A stretch of DNA of 64,000 nucleotides from Gentiana macrophylla (lineage: Eukaryota; Streptophyta; Magnoliopsida; Gentianales; Gentianaceae): the NCBI GenBank assembly GCA_026214975.1, contig CM047810.1, positions 37,311,318-37,375,317 of the forward strand, in the 5' to 3' direction. The notes under the pieces were generated by a model. It did no database searches. It had not been told where the DNA came from and saw only the letters and a list, made by a program, of their open reading frames with translations. Positions 1 through 11,939 of the stretch are shown here, one piece after another. Numbering within the stretch: position 1 is the first letter of the stretch; every line of letters starts with the position of its first letter. The translations under genes were made by a program, and so were the position numbers.

Positions 1-765
1 ATCTTTCTAAGATTAGGATCTTATCTTGGCTTCTTAGATTTCTTCTCTTTCCTTTCATAAGGCATGGTTGGTTTTCTTGCAGCAGGTGGAGCAGGTTTAT
101 CAACTTGTTGACTCCCAGAAGTCTCAACAAGATGACTTAGTGTATCTTCAGCAGATACAAAGAGATCAGTAGAGACTCCAGTAGGTAAATTTGTGTCCCT
201 GAATTATATGTTCCTCAACAGGGATATCAACTGACTTTCCTTCCCCCCTGTGTTGTTGCAATTTCAGTAGGGTCTTCAACAGGTTCATTAACCTCCACAA
301 TAGGTCCAGATTCAGCAATTTTCTTTGGATCTTCAACTTGTTGTTCAACAACAACTTCAGTAGCCTCCATAGTAGGCTAAACAACTTCTGTTGTTACATC
401 AACATCTTCTTCTGCTTCTTCTTCTCTTTGTTTTTCAAGAACTCTCAGTTCTTTACCCTTTCCATGTCCCTTCTTCTTTGCAATTTGGTTTCTTCTCTTG
501 GTAGGTCTTTTTGGGGAATCAGGGTGAGATTCTTCTAATTGTTCTTTGCTAGCAATCTTTCTCTTCTTAGATGCTTCTTTGATTTGTTCCTTGAGCAAAT
601 CAGCAGCAGCCTTCTTGACAGATTCAACAGGCTCAGCAGCCTGCTGACAAAAGTACACTGCTGATCTACATACATAATAGTTTTGTCTGACTGATAATAC
701 AAGATGAAGTTTAATACCAATGACTGATCTATCAAGTGAGCTCACCCAACAGGGCAAAGACAAAT
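1..765 (-). pseudogene. Remnant of post-pol extra ORF of element A
   Basis: Minus-strand reading gives a highly charged stretch at about 380-660 (KEQIKEASKKRKIASK, then KRPTKRRNQ, then a Glu/Asp-rich tail with EEEAEEDVDV) followed by more acidic, Pro/Val-rich sequence in another frame. Basic and acidic low-complexity tracts in the same position occur in the post-pol ORF of element D (21490-23570), so this is probably the equivalent C-terminal part. The N-terminal domain seen in D is not recognisable here, which suggests an internal deletion. The function of this ORF class is unknown; it is sometimes called env-like in SIRE elements, but I see no signal peptide or membrane segment. Confidence 0.5.
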
Positions 766-914
766 CCCCTTGGCAACTTCATTTGCTCAATTGTCCAAAC
801 TACAAGAACACTTAGGAACTGTTGATACCTATGACTAATCTGCCAAGGGAGCGCACCCAGGAGGGCAAAGACTAGTCCTCTTGGTGAATTCCAGTACTCT
901 GCTGACTATTGAAA

Positions 915-2475
915 ATCTCAGTCAACTTTGATGATGCCAAGTTCAGTCCTTAACTTAGCAAATCTTTCACTGTCCAAAGGTTTTGTAAAGATGTCAGCAA
1001 GTTGATTTTCAGTAGGAATATAGAGAACCACCACATCTTTCCTTTCAACATGTTTGGTTCTTGAGTGCAAAACTGGATTTTCTATGATTTCTATTGCACT
1101 TGTATTGTCACACATTATAGGAATTTCTCTTTCTTCAATCCCATAATCCCTTAATTTCTATCTTAACCATAGTACTTGTGTACAACAGCTTCCAGCAGCA
1201 ATGTATTCAGCTTCAGCTGTGGAAGTTGATATAGAGTTCTGTTTCTTGCTAAACCAGGAAACAAGTTTATTTCCCATCAACTGACAAGTTCCTGTGGTGC
1301 TTTTTCTATCAATCTTACAACCAGCGTAATCAGAATCTGAGTAGGATATAACTTTGAAACTTCCATCTTTTCAATACCAAATTCCTACTCCCAAAGTCTC
1401 TTTAAGATACTAGAGAATCCTTTTGACTGCAGCAAAGTGACTTTCCTTAGGTTTTGATTGAAATCTTGCACAAACACCTACTGCAAAGGATATATCAGGT
1501 CTGCTGGCTGTGAGGTACAACAGACTTCCTATCATCCTTCTATATAAAGTCTGATCAACATCTTTGCCTTCTTTGTCTTCATCCAACCTGATGCTTGTAC
1601 TCATAAGAGTTGATAATTTGGTGTTAATTTCCATACCAAACTTCTTCAACAGCTCCATGGTGTACTTTGTTTGATAAATGAAGATTCCTTCTTTCATTTG
1701 CTTGACTTGCAATCCCAAAAAATAGTTCATTTCTCCCATCATACTCATTTGGAACTTTCTTTTCATGAGATTAGCAAAATTTTCACATAGCAATTCATTT
1801 TCAGAACCAAGGATTATGTCATCTACATAAATCTGCACCAGCAGGGTGCTGTCTTTTTCATTGATTCTTAAAAGAGTCTTGTCATTGGTTCCTTTCATAA
1901 AACCATTGTTCACCAAGAATTGAGATAAAGTTTCATACCATGCTCTTGGTGCTTGCTTAAGTCCATAAAATTCTTTGTTGAGTCTATACACTTTATCTTC
2001 TTGATCATTAACTTCAAAACCAGGAGGTTGCTGAACATAAACCTCTTCTTCCAGAATGCCATTCAAAAATGCTCTTTTGACATCCATTTGGTATACTTTG
2101 AAGTTTTTATTTGCAGCATATGCCAAAAATAGTCTTATAGCTTCCAATCTTGCAACTGGGGCATATGCCTCATCAAAATCTATTCCTTCAGCTTGAGAAT
2201 AGCCTTTTGCCACTAGTCTGGGCTTGTTTCTGACAATGGTACTAGATTCATCCAGTTTGTTTCTGTATACCCATTTAGTACCAATTATATTTACATGATT
2301 AGGTCTCTCCACTAGTGTCCAAACTTGATTTCTTTCAAATTCATTCAATTCTTCTTGCATAGAAATTATCCAATCTTGATCAGAAATTGCTTCTTCAACA
2401 ACTTTCGGTTCAATTCGAGATAGAAAACAAGTAAACATTGCTTCTAGTTGTCTTCTTGTCCTTACACCTTGTTGT
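915..2475 (-). pseudogene. Copia reverse transcriptase and RNase H (element A)
   Basis: The 1410-2438 frame encodes the copia RT domain: [20 protein letters not shown] near the start, then TKWVYRNK, the [10 protein letters not shown] motif, [12 protein letters not shown], and the catalytic YVDD at about 1816-1827. The reading frame breaks near 1410, and RNase H continues in other frames to about 918, ending CDNTSAIEIIENPVLHSRTK and the usual LADIFTKPL tail. These domains would copy element RNA into DNA inside virus-like particles. At least one frameshift separates RT from RNase H, so the product is not intact. Confidence 0.9.
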
Positions 2476-2478
2476 ACA

Positions 2479-4075
2479 TTACCAATCTAGTTCAGCAGGG
2501 TGGTCCTTCAACCATTGTAAATCTTGATTTGCTTGATTTACAGGAACCTCAACTTCAGTAGGGTCTGATGTTGATTCAGTAGGGGGATCAGCAGATCCTT
2601 GAACTGTATCTGTTGTTGCATCAGTAGTGTTACCAGCAGGTCCTTCAATAGGGTCTCCTTCAATTCTAGAATCAGAGACTTTTAAATCACTTATCTTCTT
2701 TAAAAAATTAACATATTCTGGATCTGTGACTTCTAGATTCACAGCAGGTTTTGAAACTTCATCATCTTCCATTCTAGTGAATTTAGGTTCATCAAATACA
2801 TGTATTGATTCTTCATGTTTTAAAGTCCTTTTGTTCAGTACCCTGAATGCCTTGCTGACTGAAGAATATCCCAAAAAGATTCATTCATCTGATTTTGTTT
2901 GGAAAGTCTTCAGTTGCTTCTTATGATTTAAGATAAAACACTTACTCCCAAATGGATGGAAATATGATATATTTGGCTTTCTTCCATTCCATATCTCATA
3001 AGGTGTCTTCAGCAGCTTTTTGTTCACTGAGGTTCTATTCTATGTGTAGCATGTTGTATTGATTGCTTCAGCCCAATATCTTTCAGGTAGCAATGCTTCA
3101 CAGATCATAATCCTCCCTGCTTCCTTCAAAGTCCTATTTCTTCTCTCAAAGAATCCCATTTCTTCGAGGTGTTCCAAAGAATCGCTAATTGATGCAAAGA
3201 CACCATTTTGTTCACAATATTCTCTTATGACTTTGTTTAGGAACTCGCACTTTGTATGATCTGATCTTCACTACTGTCACACTTTTCTCATTTTGTAATA
3301 TCTTCAAAAGTTCAGGCATCTTTTGAAGTGTTTCTCTTTTCTTATTCATGAAAATCACCAAAGTGTATCTTGAATAATCATCCAATACTACCAGAGTGTA
3401 CTACTTTCCTGTTATACTTGTTGGTATTACTGGTCCAAATAAATCCATATGCATCGTTCCCAACACTGCTGGTTGATTGTTTAGTCTTTGACTTGAAACT
3501 TGACTTTGTTTGTTTACCTTGCTGACAGACATCACATATTTCATCCTTCTTATATGTGATCTCAGGTAAACCAATCACCAACTTCTTTTTCACCAATTGA
3601 TTGATATCATCAAAATTTAGATGATTCAACTTCTTGTGCCATAACCAGTTGAGTTTTGACTCTGCATGCACAATAAGACATGTTTCAGGAACAGCAGTAG
3701 TCCAATCCACCACATACATGCTTTGTTGTCTTCTTCCAGCCAACACAACTTGTTCTCTCATTTCACTCATGACAGTGCAGTAGCCTTTGTCAAAGTGACT
3801 TTGTAACCCATGTCACAGAATTGTCCAGTGCTCAGCAGGTTGTAGTCCAAACCTTCAACATATGCAACATTCCTGATTGTCAATCCATTCCTCACCAGTG
3901 TTCCATACCCTCTTGTATATCCTGGTGTGTCCTTGTTTCCAAAATTGACTTTTGGACCATCATTTGCCACAAAATTTGTCAAACAGTGCTTACTTCTTAT
4001 CATATGTCTGGAACATCCACTGTCAAAGTACCAAACACCCTACAAAACAAATTTACTATGTTTTAGGTACCAAAC
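2479..4075 (-). pseudogene. Copia protease and integrase remnants (element A)
   Basis: Reading leftward from 4075 there is a protease active-site phrase VWYFDSGCSRHM at about 4005-4040, then a GAG-pre-integrase segment (3378-3770) with WLWHKKLNHLNF and CDVCQQGKQTKS, the His/Cys zinc site of integrase. The catalytic DDE core at about 2880-3380 is present only in scattered frames. A piece of the C-terminal part and linker to RT is open at 2479-2874 (GYSSVSKAFRVLNKRTLKHE). Compared with element D the integrase is more damaged, so A cannot encode an active integrase. Confidence 0.82.
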
Positions 4076-4199
4076 CTGTTTGGGTCCATAGTGGTCAGTG
4101 GTAAGCACAACTCTTGGAAAATTTCCATAAGGTCTTCTTTGGAAAGTGTTGCACTTTGGTTCGTATATGTATGCTACATTTCTGTAGAATCTAACGTTT

Positions 4200-6347
4200 G
4201 GTTGTGTAGCATTCACATATGGTTTCTGGCCTTTTGGTACAAAGTGCTGTTTGAAGTGATTCTTGTTGTTGGAAACACTAGCATAACCATAAGGTTGTTG
4301 TCTGTTAGGAACAGCTCTGTATTGTGGTCTCTGTTGAGGTCTCTGGTGAGGCCTCTGCTGAGTCCTCTACTGATGCCACTGCTGAGGTCTTGCCTTAGCA
4401 TTATGGTTATATCTCTTGTTTCTAGTAGTAGGGGCAGGAAAATTCCAATCTTCATCAGTAGGGAACAATCTTCATTTTCCCCTGAGATAAGTATCCCTTG
4501 AATGATTAACATTCTTAGGTTTAACATTCTTATCCTCAGAATATTTCTGGTTTTTGCCCTTTTGTGGTCCAGCAGACTTTGCAACAGATCTGTTATCAGT
4601 AGGTCTAGAAGGTCCAATAGTCCTACCTTTTGATATACCCTTTTTGTTAGGTACTGCTGTCCTTTTAGACTTCTGATTTTGCATCTTTGAAGCTTTCTCA
4701 GCATGTTTTACTGCCTCAGCAACCTTTTGAGGAGTTGGATCTTGTGCAGGTATGAACTCAGGACTAATTCTAGTACTAGGTTCAGTAACCTTACTGGATC
4801 CACCCTTAGAAGATTATTGAGTTTCAAATCCAAGGCCTGTTCTATCACCATAAGGCTTTCCAGATTTGAATGCAGTTGTGGAACTGGATTGTGCAGCAAA
4901 TTCGGTTGCTACTACTGGTGCAGTAGACTTACACTCATTCTATTCATAATCCTTTTCCTTACCCTTGAGACTTCTTAATTCAGCATTTAATCTTTGAATT
5001 TTTTCTTGAAGTAATTCTCTTTCATCCTTCACACACTCATAACCAGATTGTATTTTCCTCAGTTGATTAAGAAGGGCATCTAGAGGTTCTTCACTGTCAG
5101 AATTTTAGGATTTGAACCACAAGTAGATTCACAATCACTTTCAGCAGGAGTATTTATAGATACATAATTGTATACCTCCTCAGTGTCATCCATGTTAGCC
5201 ATTAAAGCATAATCATCCAATTGTGCAAAGAGTGCAGTATCATCAAAATCATTTCCTTTTTCTGATTCCACTTCTTATCCTGATTCATCATCAGCAACCA
5301 AAGCTTTCTTGCCAGATCTCCTCTTCTGACCCTTGTTCATCAATAGGTCTGGACAGTCAGGTCTAAAATGTCCAGGCTTCTTGCAGTTAAAGCACAAGTA
5401 GTCATGATCCTTCTTTTGTTTCAAATCAAGACAGTCAGGTTTGAAGTGTCCTGGTTTCTTGCAATGAAAGCACAAAAAGTCATGATCCTTCTTGGATTCT
5501 TCCTTTTTCTCACTTGATTTCTTGTTGAAATTCCTTGAAGATCCCCTTCCAGATTTCATCATTTTGATCTTCTTACTCAGTATGACTATTTGCACTTGCA
5601 TCTCATCTAGCACATCATCTTGAACACTTGATGATTCTTCTTTATGTGCAGCAGCCAATGCTGTTGTTTTTGTTGCTTCCTTTTCAACATTTGGAACAAG
5701 ATCCTTGCTAAATTAATAGGCTTTAAGATCAGAAAACAATTTGAAGGTGTCTTCTTCATGTAGTCTCCTGGACTTTTCCATAGCAGTAACCTTCATTTCC
5801 CAAACTTCCTTTGCAGGTAAAGCTTTCAGAATTCTTGTATTGATCACTTCTTTGGTATAGACAACATTCAGCAGGGTGAGTTCATCCAAGATTGCATTGA
5901 ACCTAGACTCCATATGTTCAATGGTTACATTTGATTTCATTTTGAACTTTTGAAATTTTTGTTTGGCCACACTGATCTTGTTTTTCTTGATAGCATCAGT
6001 GCCTTCAAAAATGAGTTGCAATCTTTCCCAAATTTCCTTGGCAGTTCCGCAATCTTTCACCATCATATACATCTTGCTATCTAGAGTTCTGTAAATGATA
6101 TCAATAGCAACATTATTCAGGTTTGCTCTTTTCTATCTTCAGCACCCCACTCTCTCTTCGGCTTTGGAATAGTCTGATTTTGACCATCTATAGTTGCAAC
6201 TTTAGTGATTTCCAGTGGTCCATCAGTCAGCACATCCATCATTTCATCATGAGTTGCAGCTAGATAAGCCTACATACGACGTTTATACTCATCAAAACGA
6301 TCTATACAGTACATCAACATAGTCCTAGCGTACTGATTGTTATCCAT
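4200..6347 (-). pseudogene. SIRE-like gag with tandem zinc knuckles (element A)
   Basis: Gag begins at the ATG at 6347 (MDNNQYARTM) just downstream of the primer-binding site. An in-frame TAG follows after about 25 codons (about 6270-6275). The conserved gag core is open at 5713-6072 (MVKDCGTAKEIWERLQLIFE). Further on are two CX2CX4HX4C knuckles close together at about 5347-5510, CFHCKKPGHFKPDC and CFNCKKPGHFRPDC, separated by a repeated KKDHDYLC spacer, so the knuckle has been tandemly duplicated. An acidic region at 5080-5271 and a long low-complexity region to about 4200 precede the protease. Gag would form the particle and bind element RNA; here it is broken by stops and frameshifts. Confidence 0.85.
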
Positions 6348-6437
6348 GATGCAAAAACTTGAAAACAGAAACTTGAAAAAAATTTCAAAGATTTTTCATA
6401 AGCACAACAAGTAGGATTACTTCAGAATGGAAGCAAT

Positions 6438-6449
6438 GCCCTGATACCA
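6438..6449 (-). promoter_or_regulatory. Primer-binding site of element A
   Basis: On the minus strand TGGTATCAGGGC lies two bases downstream of the 5' LTR. It matches the TGGTATCAGAGC complement of the initiator methionine tRNA 3' end used by most plant copia elements, with one difference. Confidence 0.85.
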
Positions 6450-6451
6450 AT

Positions 6452-8138
6452 TGTTGGTCCCTTGAAAAGGCTTTGGTTAAGTTTAGACGGGGGTGAATAA
6501 ACTTAACACTTAATTTTTTTTTTGGAGTTTTACAAACTCAACAGGGTCAATAGTCTGCTGGCCACTCAGTAGTCTGCTGACTATTAATCTATTGAATTTG
6601 TTGAAGTGGATTATATTAAATTAATCCTTGATACTTGTTGTTTCAAATATGATACTAAGTATTGGATACTCAGTAGTGCAAGTAGTGTGATTCAGTTGCC
6701 AGTTCAGTAGATTGATGTTATGAGTATGCTGATAAAGTAAATTGATGAATGTAAATGCAGTAACGTAAGATAGGCAAGATTTATAGTGGTTTCAGATGGT
6801 GTAATCCTATCAGTCCACTCTTCTCCTGTGATGTTGGAGGAAATTTACTAGAGATTCTTGAGGTTGCTGTTACAAAAATCCTTAAACTGTTTGTCCTTCA
6901 CCAATGACTATGGCTTCACAAACTGAACACTAGAAACAGGTAGGATTGCTGCTTAAAAGTATTCCATTGATCCTTGAAGGGTAGGAATGCCTCTTCACCA
7001 GATCCACCACAAACAACAGTTCTTGACACTTCAAAAATGCTTCTCTGTCTTCAGCAAACTTCTTGAAAAAGAAGGGTTGAATCAAGAAAGTGATTCAGCT
7101 TTCAGCAGGCTCCTGATCAGGATGAAAGGATCATCAGCCTAAGATCTTCAAGTGTATGAGCTAGATGTGACTTGATTATGGATAAACACTTGAAGAAAAT
7201 CTTGATCAACAAATTGATAGCTCAATGATGCTCAGGAAGGTAAGCTTGCTCTTTGTTAATTTCTGCCTTAGTATTTCTTATTTTTCACTTGTATTTCATC
7301 ATCTTCATTCTGAATCAGGAGTCCTCTATTTATAGGTGTCAATCCTGTGACTTATGTTTGAATTTCAAATATACCCGTTTCAGAATTGTCTCTATCTTGA
7401 CTGCATCATACAGACACTGTCAGTTTAACTTTTTGACAGTCCAATCTGTCAACCATTGACTTATTTTCAATGGATATTGCTCTGAAACTTTACAACGTTC
7501 TTTTTATTCTGTCCATTGGTTGACTGATTAATCCAAGGCTTGTAATTCATCCATATCCATTTAATCTTCCAAAAAGAAACTTGGATTAATTTGAATTCTC
7601 CATTCAGCAGACACCAGTTGCATAGGCCTGCTAATGTCCATATCTATCAGCTGACTTCTAGTCTGCTGTGTTTTATAAACACTTCAGCTGACTGCTTTTC
7701 ATCTAACTTTTTAATCATGAAGTTAAAGTACATCATCTTAATTATAACCAAGTTCCAATCACCACTTTACTTAAATTAAACTTAGACCTTGTACACAATG
7801 TATATGTGATCAGTTTAGGCTATCACAGACTTCCTTAAATTCTGATCCCATATCCTTGACTTTAAATACTAAGTTTGTCCCTTAGCCTTCATTACTGTGT
7901 TTCAACCCTCAGCCTTCAACCAACAAACAAGTTACTAGACTCTCACATCCTAGACACTCTCATCGACCTACATAGATCACATTGAACAAGTCAGCTGACC
8001 TTTTTACAGTGCTTGTTTGATCAAACCTATACAAAGATCAAACTTCGTAAACCTATGCATTTAATCAAGACATCTTTTTGCCTTTGCTCTATAACAGCTA
8101 GTCTGTCACTCATCATTAAAACTAAAATATGTCCAACA
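6452..8138 (-). repeat. 5' LTR of SIRE-like element A
   Basis: The 1687-bp repeat has inverted ends TGTTGG...CCAACA, placed exactly between the primer-binding site and foreign sequence. Copies B (10853-11932) and C (14817-16405) align with it along their length, including the terminal AAAACTAAAATATGTCCAACA shared with copy C. It would hold the promoter and polyadenylation signals of the element. It has no coding content; the short open frames inside it are not conserved between copies. Confidence 0.9.
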
Positions 8139-10737
8139 TATACCTCCTCTGTGTCAGCCATGTGTGCCATGAGAGCAGTGTCATCTGATTCATTTCCAAA
8201 TTGACCTTTTTCAGACTCCACTTCATAGCTAGATTTATCACCAGTAAAAAGTGCTTTCCTAGCAGGTCTTCCCTACTGACCTTTTTATCTCAGCAGGTCT
8301 GGACAGTTAGGTTTGAAAGTGTCCAGGCTTTTTGCAATTGAAGCACAAGTAGTCAGGATCCTTTTTCTGCTTCAATTCTGGACAACCAGGTTTGAAATGT
8401 CCAGGCTTCTTGCAGTTGAAGCATAGATAATCATGATCCTTCTTTGGTTCCTCCTTTTTCTCATTTGTTCTTGCCATAATTATTTGGAGATGCTCTTCCA
8501 GACTTCATCATCCTTATTCTTTTTGTCATTGATCGCGTGCACGGCACTTACTAGCAATAGGACTAGGTCTATCATAGTAGAGTACTGGCGAATCAAGGCC
8601 GATCTCACAGAGACTCGTAAGAATGTCTAAACATTAAGATTGAGCTTGTCATGATAACGGTCTACAACCAACTATAATATAGACAGTAGTAAATTTGGTA
8701 ACAATCAACTAGCAAGATTATGCAAGTTCAACGAATCAAACTAGAGTTTCTGATGTATTAGTTCAATTATAAGTAATTAGTTATTCCCTCCACACATGCA
8801 ACAGCCCTCTCCATTGGGAATTTATTCATTGTTCAGCAACGGGTACAACTCCTAACCCTATCTACTCCGACAATGGCAGTAGACAATCTATACGCAAGCT
8901 ACCCTCCTTAATTGGTCCGTAATAGCCCATACACATAAAGAACTAGAGCTGTCGATATTGAGCGCTAACTCATACCGCAAACCCACCTAGACGGTATCGA
9001 CATTGACCAAAGACGTTCTGTGGTCCATTCTAGATAATGTCCAAACATAGCACTTCACTATTCGTATTTCATGCTAGTTTACGATAACATGCATATAGTT
9101 GATCACGCTAAAAACATGTAGATTAAATCTATCGATCAATGTAGCTGGCGCCGATTATCATGAAATAGTAATTTACTAGGTATTCAGATCTAGCGATATA
9201 GACCATCGCATATCTGAAGAACGCAACTACTATTCCATGATTTCTTCACCAACGAATCAGATCTATAAAACATGGGGTAAAATAAACTAACTACTACATA
9301 ATTAAACTAAATAAGCAATTAAAACATACTAGCCGAATAGAACAACGATAGATCTATATCTTGGAAAAGACAGAAAACCATACCCTCGAAGACGAGCGTA
9401 GATCTCCCTCGGATCTCTCCCTAGGCGGCGACTCCGTCGTCTCTCCGACCAGAACTCATAAAATAAATAAAAATAAAGAACAATGAACTTTTATTGCATA
9501 ATACTTGTAAATTGAATGGTACATTGTGTTCTGAGGCGAAGCCTCTTATTTATAGCTATCTAAACCGACTTAGGAACATCTAGTTCGACCCCTCATCCAA
9601 GAAAACGTGTTTCGGAAGGATCTGGATCCTCGGTAAGTCGGCACCACCTCCCGGGTTACCGGGGGTACTTTTGTCTTTTTTCTTCAACCAACTTAACTTG
9701 GATGCTTCTGGAATACCCTAGGCCCATTATTTTCATGCAGTCCACTCCAGATTCGTCCATCATGCTCAGCCCAATATTCTGTATCCTGAAAATCATCAAA
9801 TAATGCATGAAATAATATCGAAACAGGGAAAATAAACGCTAAGTGCAGATTTCTCAACTCACGAACCCGACATATGATATTCAACGTAAATGGTTCATAT
9901 TTATAGGTCGAAACAACTATTTTTAGCTCATAATGGATAGAATATTGATGCCGTAGGATATACTATTTTAACCGTCATCAATGCTATTTGTTCTTGCATA
10001 TCATCCAGTTCAGCATCATTAGCAGTTGATGATTCTTCTCTGCGTGTAGCAGCCAGTGCTGTAGTCTTTGGTACTTCTTTTTCAGCACATGCAATGAGAT
10101 CTTCACTAAATTCATAAGCTTTCAGATCTGAGAATAACTTGAAGGTAACCTCCTCTTGAAGTCTCCTGGATTCTTCCATTGCAATGACTTTCATCTTCCA
10201 GATTTCTTTTGTTGGTAAAGCTTTCAAAATTCTTGTGTTGATCTCCTCTTTAGTGTACTCCACATTCAGCTGGGTGAGTTCATCCAGAATAGCATTGAAT
10301 CTTGATTCCACTGGTTCAATGTTTTCAATGGACTTCAGTTTGAATTCTTGTAATTTCTGTTTGGCCACAACAATCTTATTTTTCTTGATAGCATCAGTGC
10401 CTTCACAGATCAGTTGTAGCTTCTCCCACAAATCTTTGGTAGTCTTGCAATCTTTCACTTTCATGTACATATTGCTATTCAAAGTTCTGTAAATGATATC
10501 AATAGCAATATTGTTCAGATTTACTCTTTTTCTATCTTCAGCACTCCACTCTGCCTTTGGTTTGAGAACAATTTGATTTAAACCATCAACAGTAATGACT
10601 TTAGTGATTTGGAGTGGTCCATCAGTTAGCACATCTATCATTTCATCATGTGTAGCAGCTAGATAATCATGCATACGATGTTTGTATTCATCAAAACGAT
10701 CTACAGAGCACATCAACATGGTTCTAGCATACTAGTT
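8139..10737 (-). pseudogene. SIRE-like gag of element B, interrupted
   Basis: The right piece (9928-10719 frame) is the best-preserved gag of this family in the window: MLMCSVDRFDEYKHRMHDYL, then VLTDGPLQITKVITVDGLNQ, WEKLQLICEGTDAIKKNK, and EELTQLNVEY-type sequence. The left piece (8139-8529) carries two CCHC knuckles like those of element A (about 8290-8430), here with frameshifts. A 1444-bp solo LTR separates the pieces. The protein would be the structural gag polyprotein. Confidence 0.85.
8530..9973 (-). repeat. Solo LTR of an unidentified LTR retrotransposon
   Basis: A 1444-bp insertion in B gag, flanked by a perfect 5-bp duplication GTCAT (8525-8529 and 9974-9978); removing it restores the gag sequence seen uninterrupted in copy C. 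On the minus strand it has a TATAAATAAG promoter box (about 9545-9553 on the + strand) with an AATAAA-type signal about 55 bases downstream, the order expected in an LTR, and it ends ...GCGATCA. There is no coding content and no internal region. The terminal bases are GG...CA rather than TG...CA, so the left end may have mutated. It is unrelated to the SIRE-like LTRs. Confidence 0.7.
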
Positions 10738-10852
10738 GTTATCCATGATGCAAAAGCTTTTGAAAACAGAATCTAGAAAAAGTTTTCAAAGATTTTTCAC
10801 ATGCACAACAAGTAGGATTACTTCAGAATAGAAGCTCTGCTATGATACAAAT

Positions 10853-11932
10853 TGTTGGTCCTATGAAAAGTCTTTGGTTAAGTTTAGAAGGGGGTGAATA
10901 AACTTAATACATACAAATTTTCAGAGTTAAGACACTCAGCAGGGTTAATATTCTGCTGACTTAAACAGTCTGCTGACTATTAAGTCTAGTGAATCTGTTG
11001 CAGCGGAATATACTTAAGTTAAGCCTTTATACTTGTTGTTAAAAGATGATACTAAGTATTGGATACTAGTAGTGAAAGGTGTGTGAAATCAATAGCTAGT
11101 TAAGTAGGTTGATATGGATAACATGCAATAAAATAAAGTTCAGAAAGTAAATGCAGTAAAGTAAAGTAAGGCAAATTTTATAGTGGTTCCAGGTGGTGTA
11201 ATCCTGTCAGCCCACTCTTCTCCTATGATGTTGGAGAAAATTCACTCGAGTCTTTTGAGGTTTTTGTTACAAAAGTCCCTAAGTTGTTTGTCCTTGACCA
11301 ATAACTATGGCTTCACAAACTGAATATTAAGAACATGTATGATTGTTGCTCCTAAGTAAACCACTGGTCCTTGAAGGGTAGGATTGCCTCTTCACCAGCT
11401 CCATCACAAAAACAACAGTTCTTGACACTCAACAGAGGTTCCTTGTCTTTAGACTCATCTTGAAAAGAAGGGGTTGAATCAAGAAAGTGATTCTGCTTCG
11501 GCAAGCTTTTGATCAAGATGATAAGATCAGCAGCTTAAGATCTCCAAGTGTAGATACTAGATGATACTTGAATGCAAGAACACTTAAAGAGAATTCTAGA
11601 TTAGTATGAATACTCAGTTCAGTAGGGTTTAAGGCTCTTGATTGCTAGTAAGTTTGGTGTTTGATTTGATTCCAGGGGTCTTCTATTTATATGTGAAAAT
11701 CCTATGCTTGAATATGAATTTCAAATATGACCGTCATCAGATTTTCTTATTATTCCCTGAAATTCCCTCTGTTGTACTCCTCTGTCAGTGTTAGTGTCCT
11801 TCTGACAGACAGGCTGTCATCCAATGGTTATTTTCATCTTGATTTGGCTTTGAAATCCTTACAATGTTCCTTCAATCTCCACCACTGATTAACTGACCAA
11901 TCCAATGCTTGATTTTCATCCTTATCCATTTA
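10853..11932 (-). repeat. Truncated 5' LTR of element B
   Basis: It starts TGTTGGTCCTATG and aligns with the LTRs of A and C until ...CTTATCCATTTA, then breaks off. The distal part, including the CCAACA terminus, is missing. The next recognisable sequence (from about 11944) is gag of copy C, so a deletion or unequal recombination has fused the two. Confidence 0.85.
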
Positions 11933-11939
11933 CGGATGG

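Larger units (their letters stand above)
1..8138 (-). mobile_element. Ty1/copia SIRE-like retrotransposon A (partial)
   Basis: A minus-strand copia element whose 3' LTR lies left of the window. From right to left it shows a 5' LTR (6452-8138), a primer-binding site, gag with two zinc knuckles, a protease DSG motif, integrase zinc-finger motifs, RT, RNase H and part of a post-pol ORF. The RT phrase [20 protein letters not shown] and the extra ORF after pol are what I associate with the SIRE (Maximus) lineage. Stops and frameshifts break gag and pol, so it is not autonomous. Sequence right of the LTR is gag of a related copy, which suggests A is inserted into copy B. The target-site duplication cannot be checked because the left end is missing. 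Confidence 0.88.
8139..11932 (-). mobile_element. SIRE-like copia element B (gag and truncated 5' LTR)
   Basis: A second copy of the family. Gag is in two pieces (8139-8529 and 9974-10737) split by a solo LTR. A degenerate primer-binding region follows (about 10839-10850), then a 5' LTR starting TGTTGGTCCTATG at 10853. The LTR aligns with those of A and C only to about 11932, where it runs straight into gag of copy C. The pol half of B is not in the window and presumably lies left of element A. Confidence 0.82.

Noticed and set aside
8530..9973. Helitron insertion
   Set aside because: It has a 5-base target duplication and LTR-type promoter signals; there is no TC start, CTRR end or terminal hairpin.
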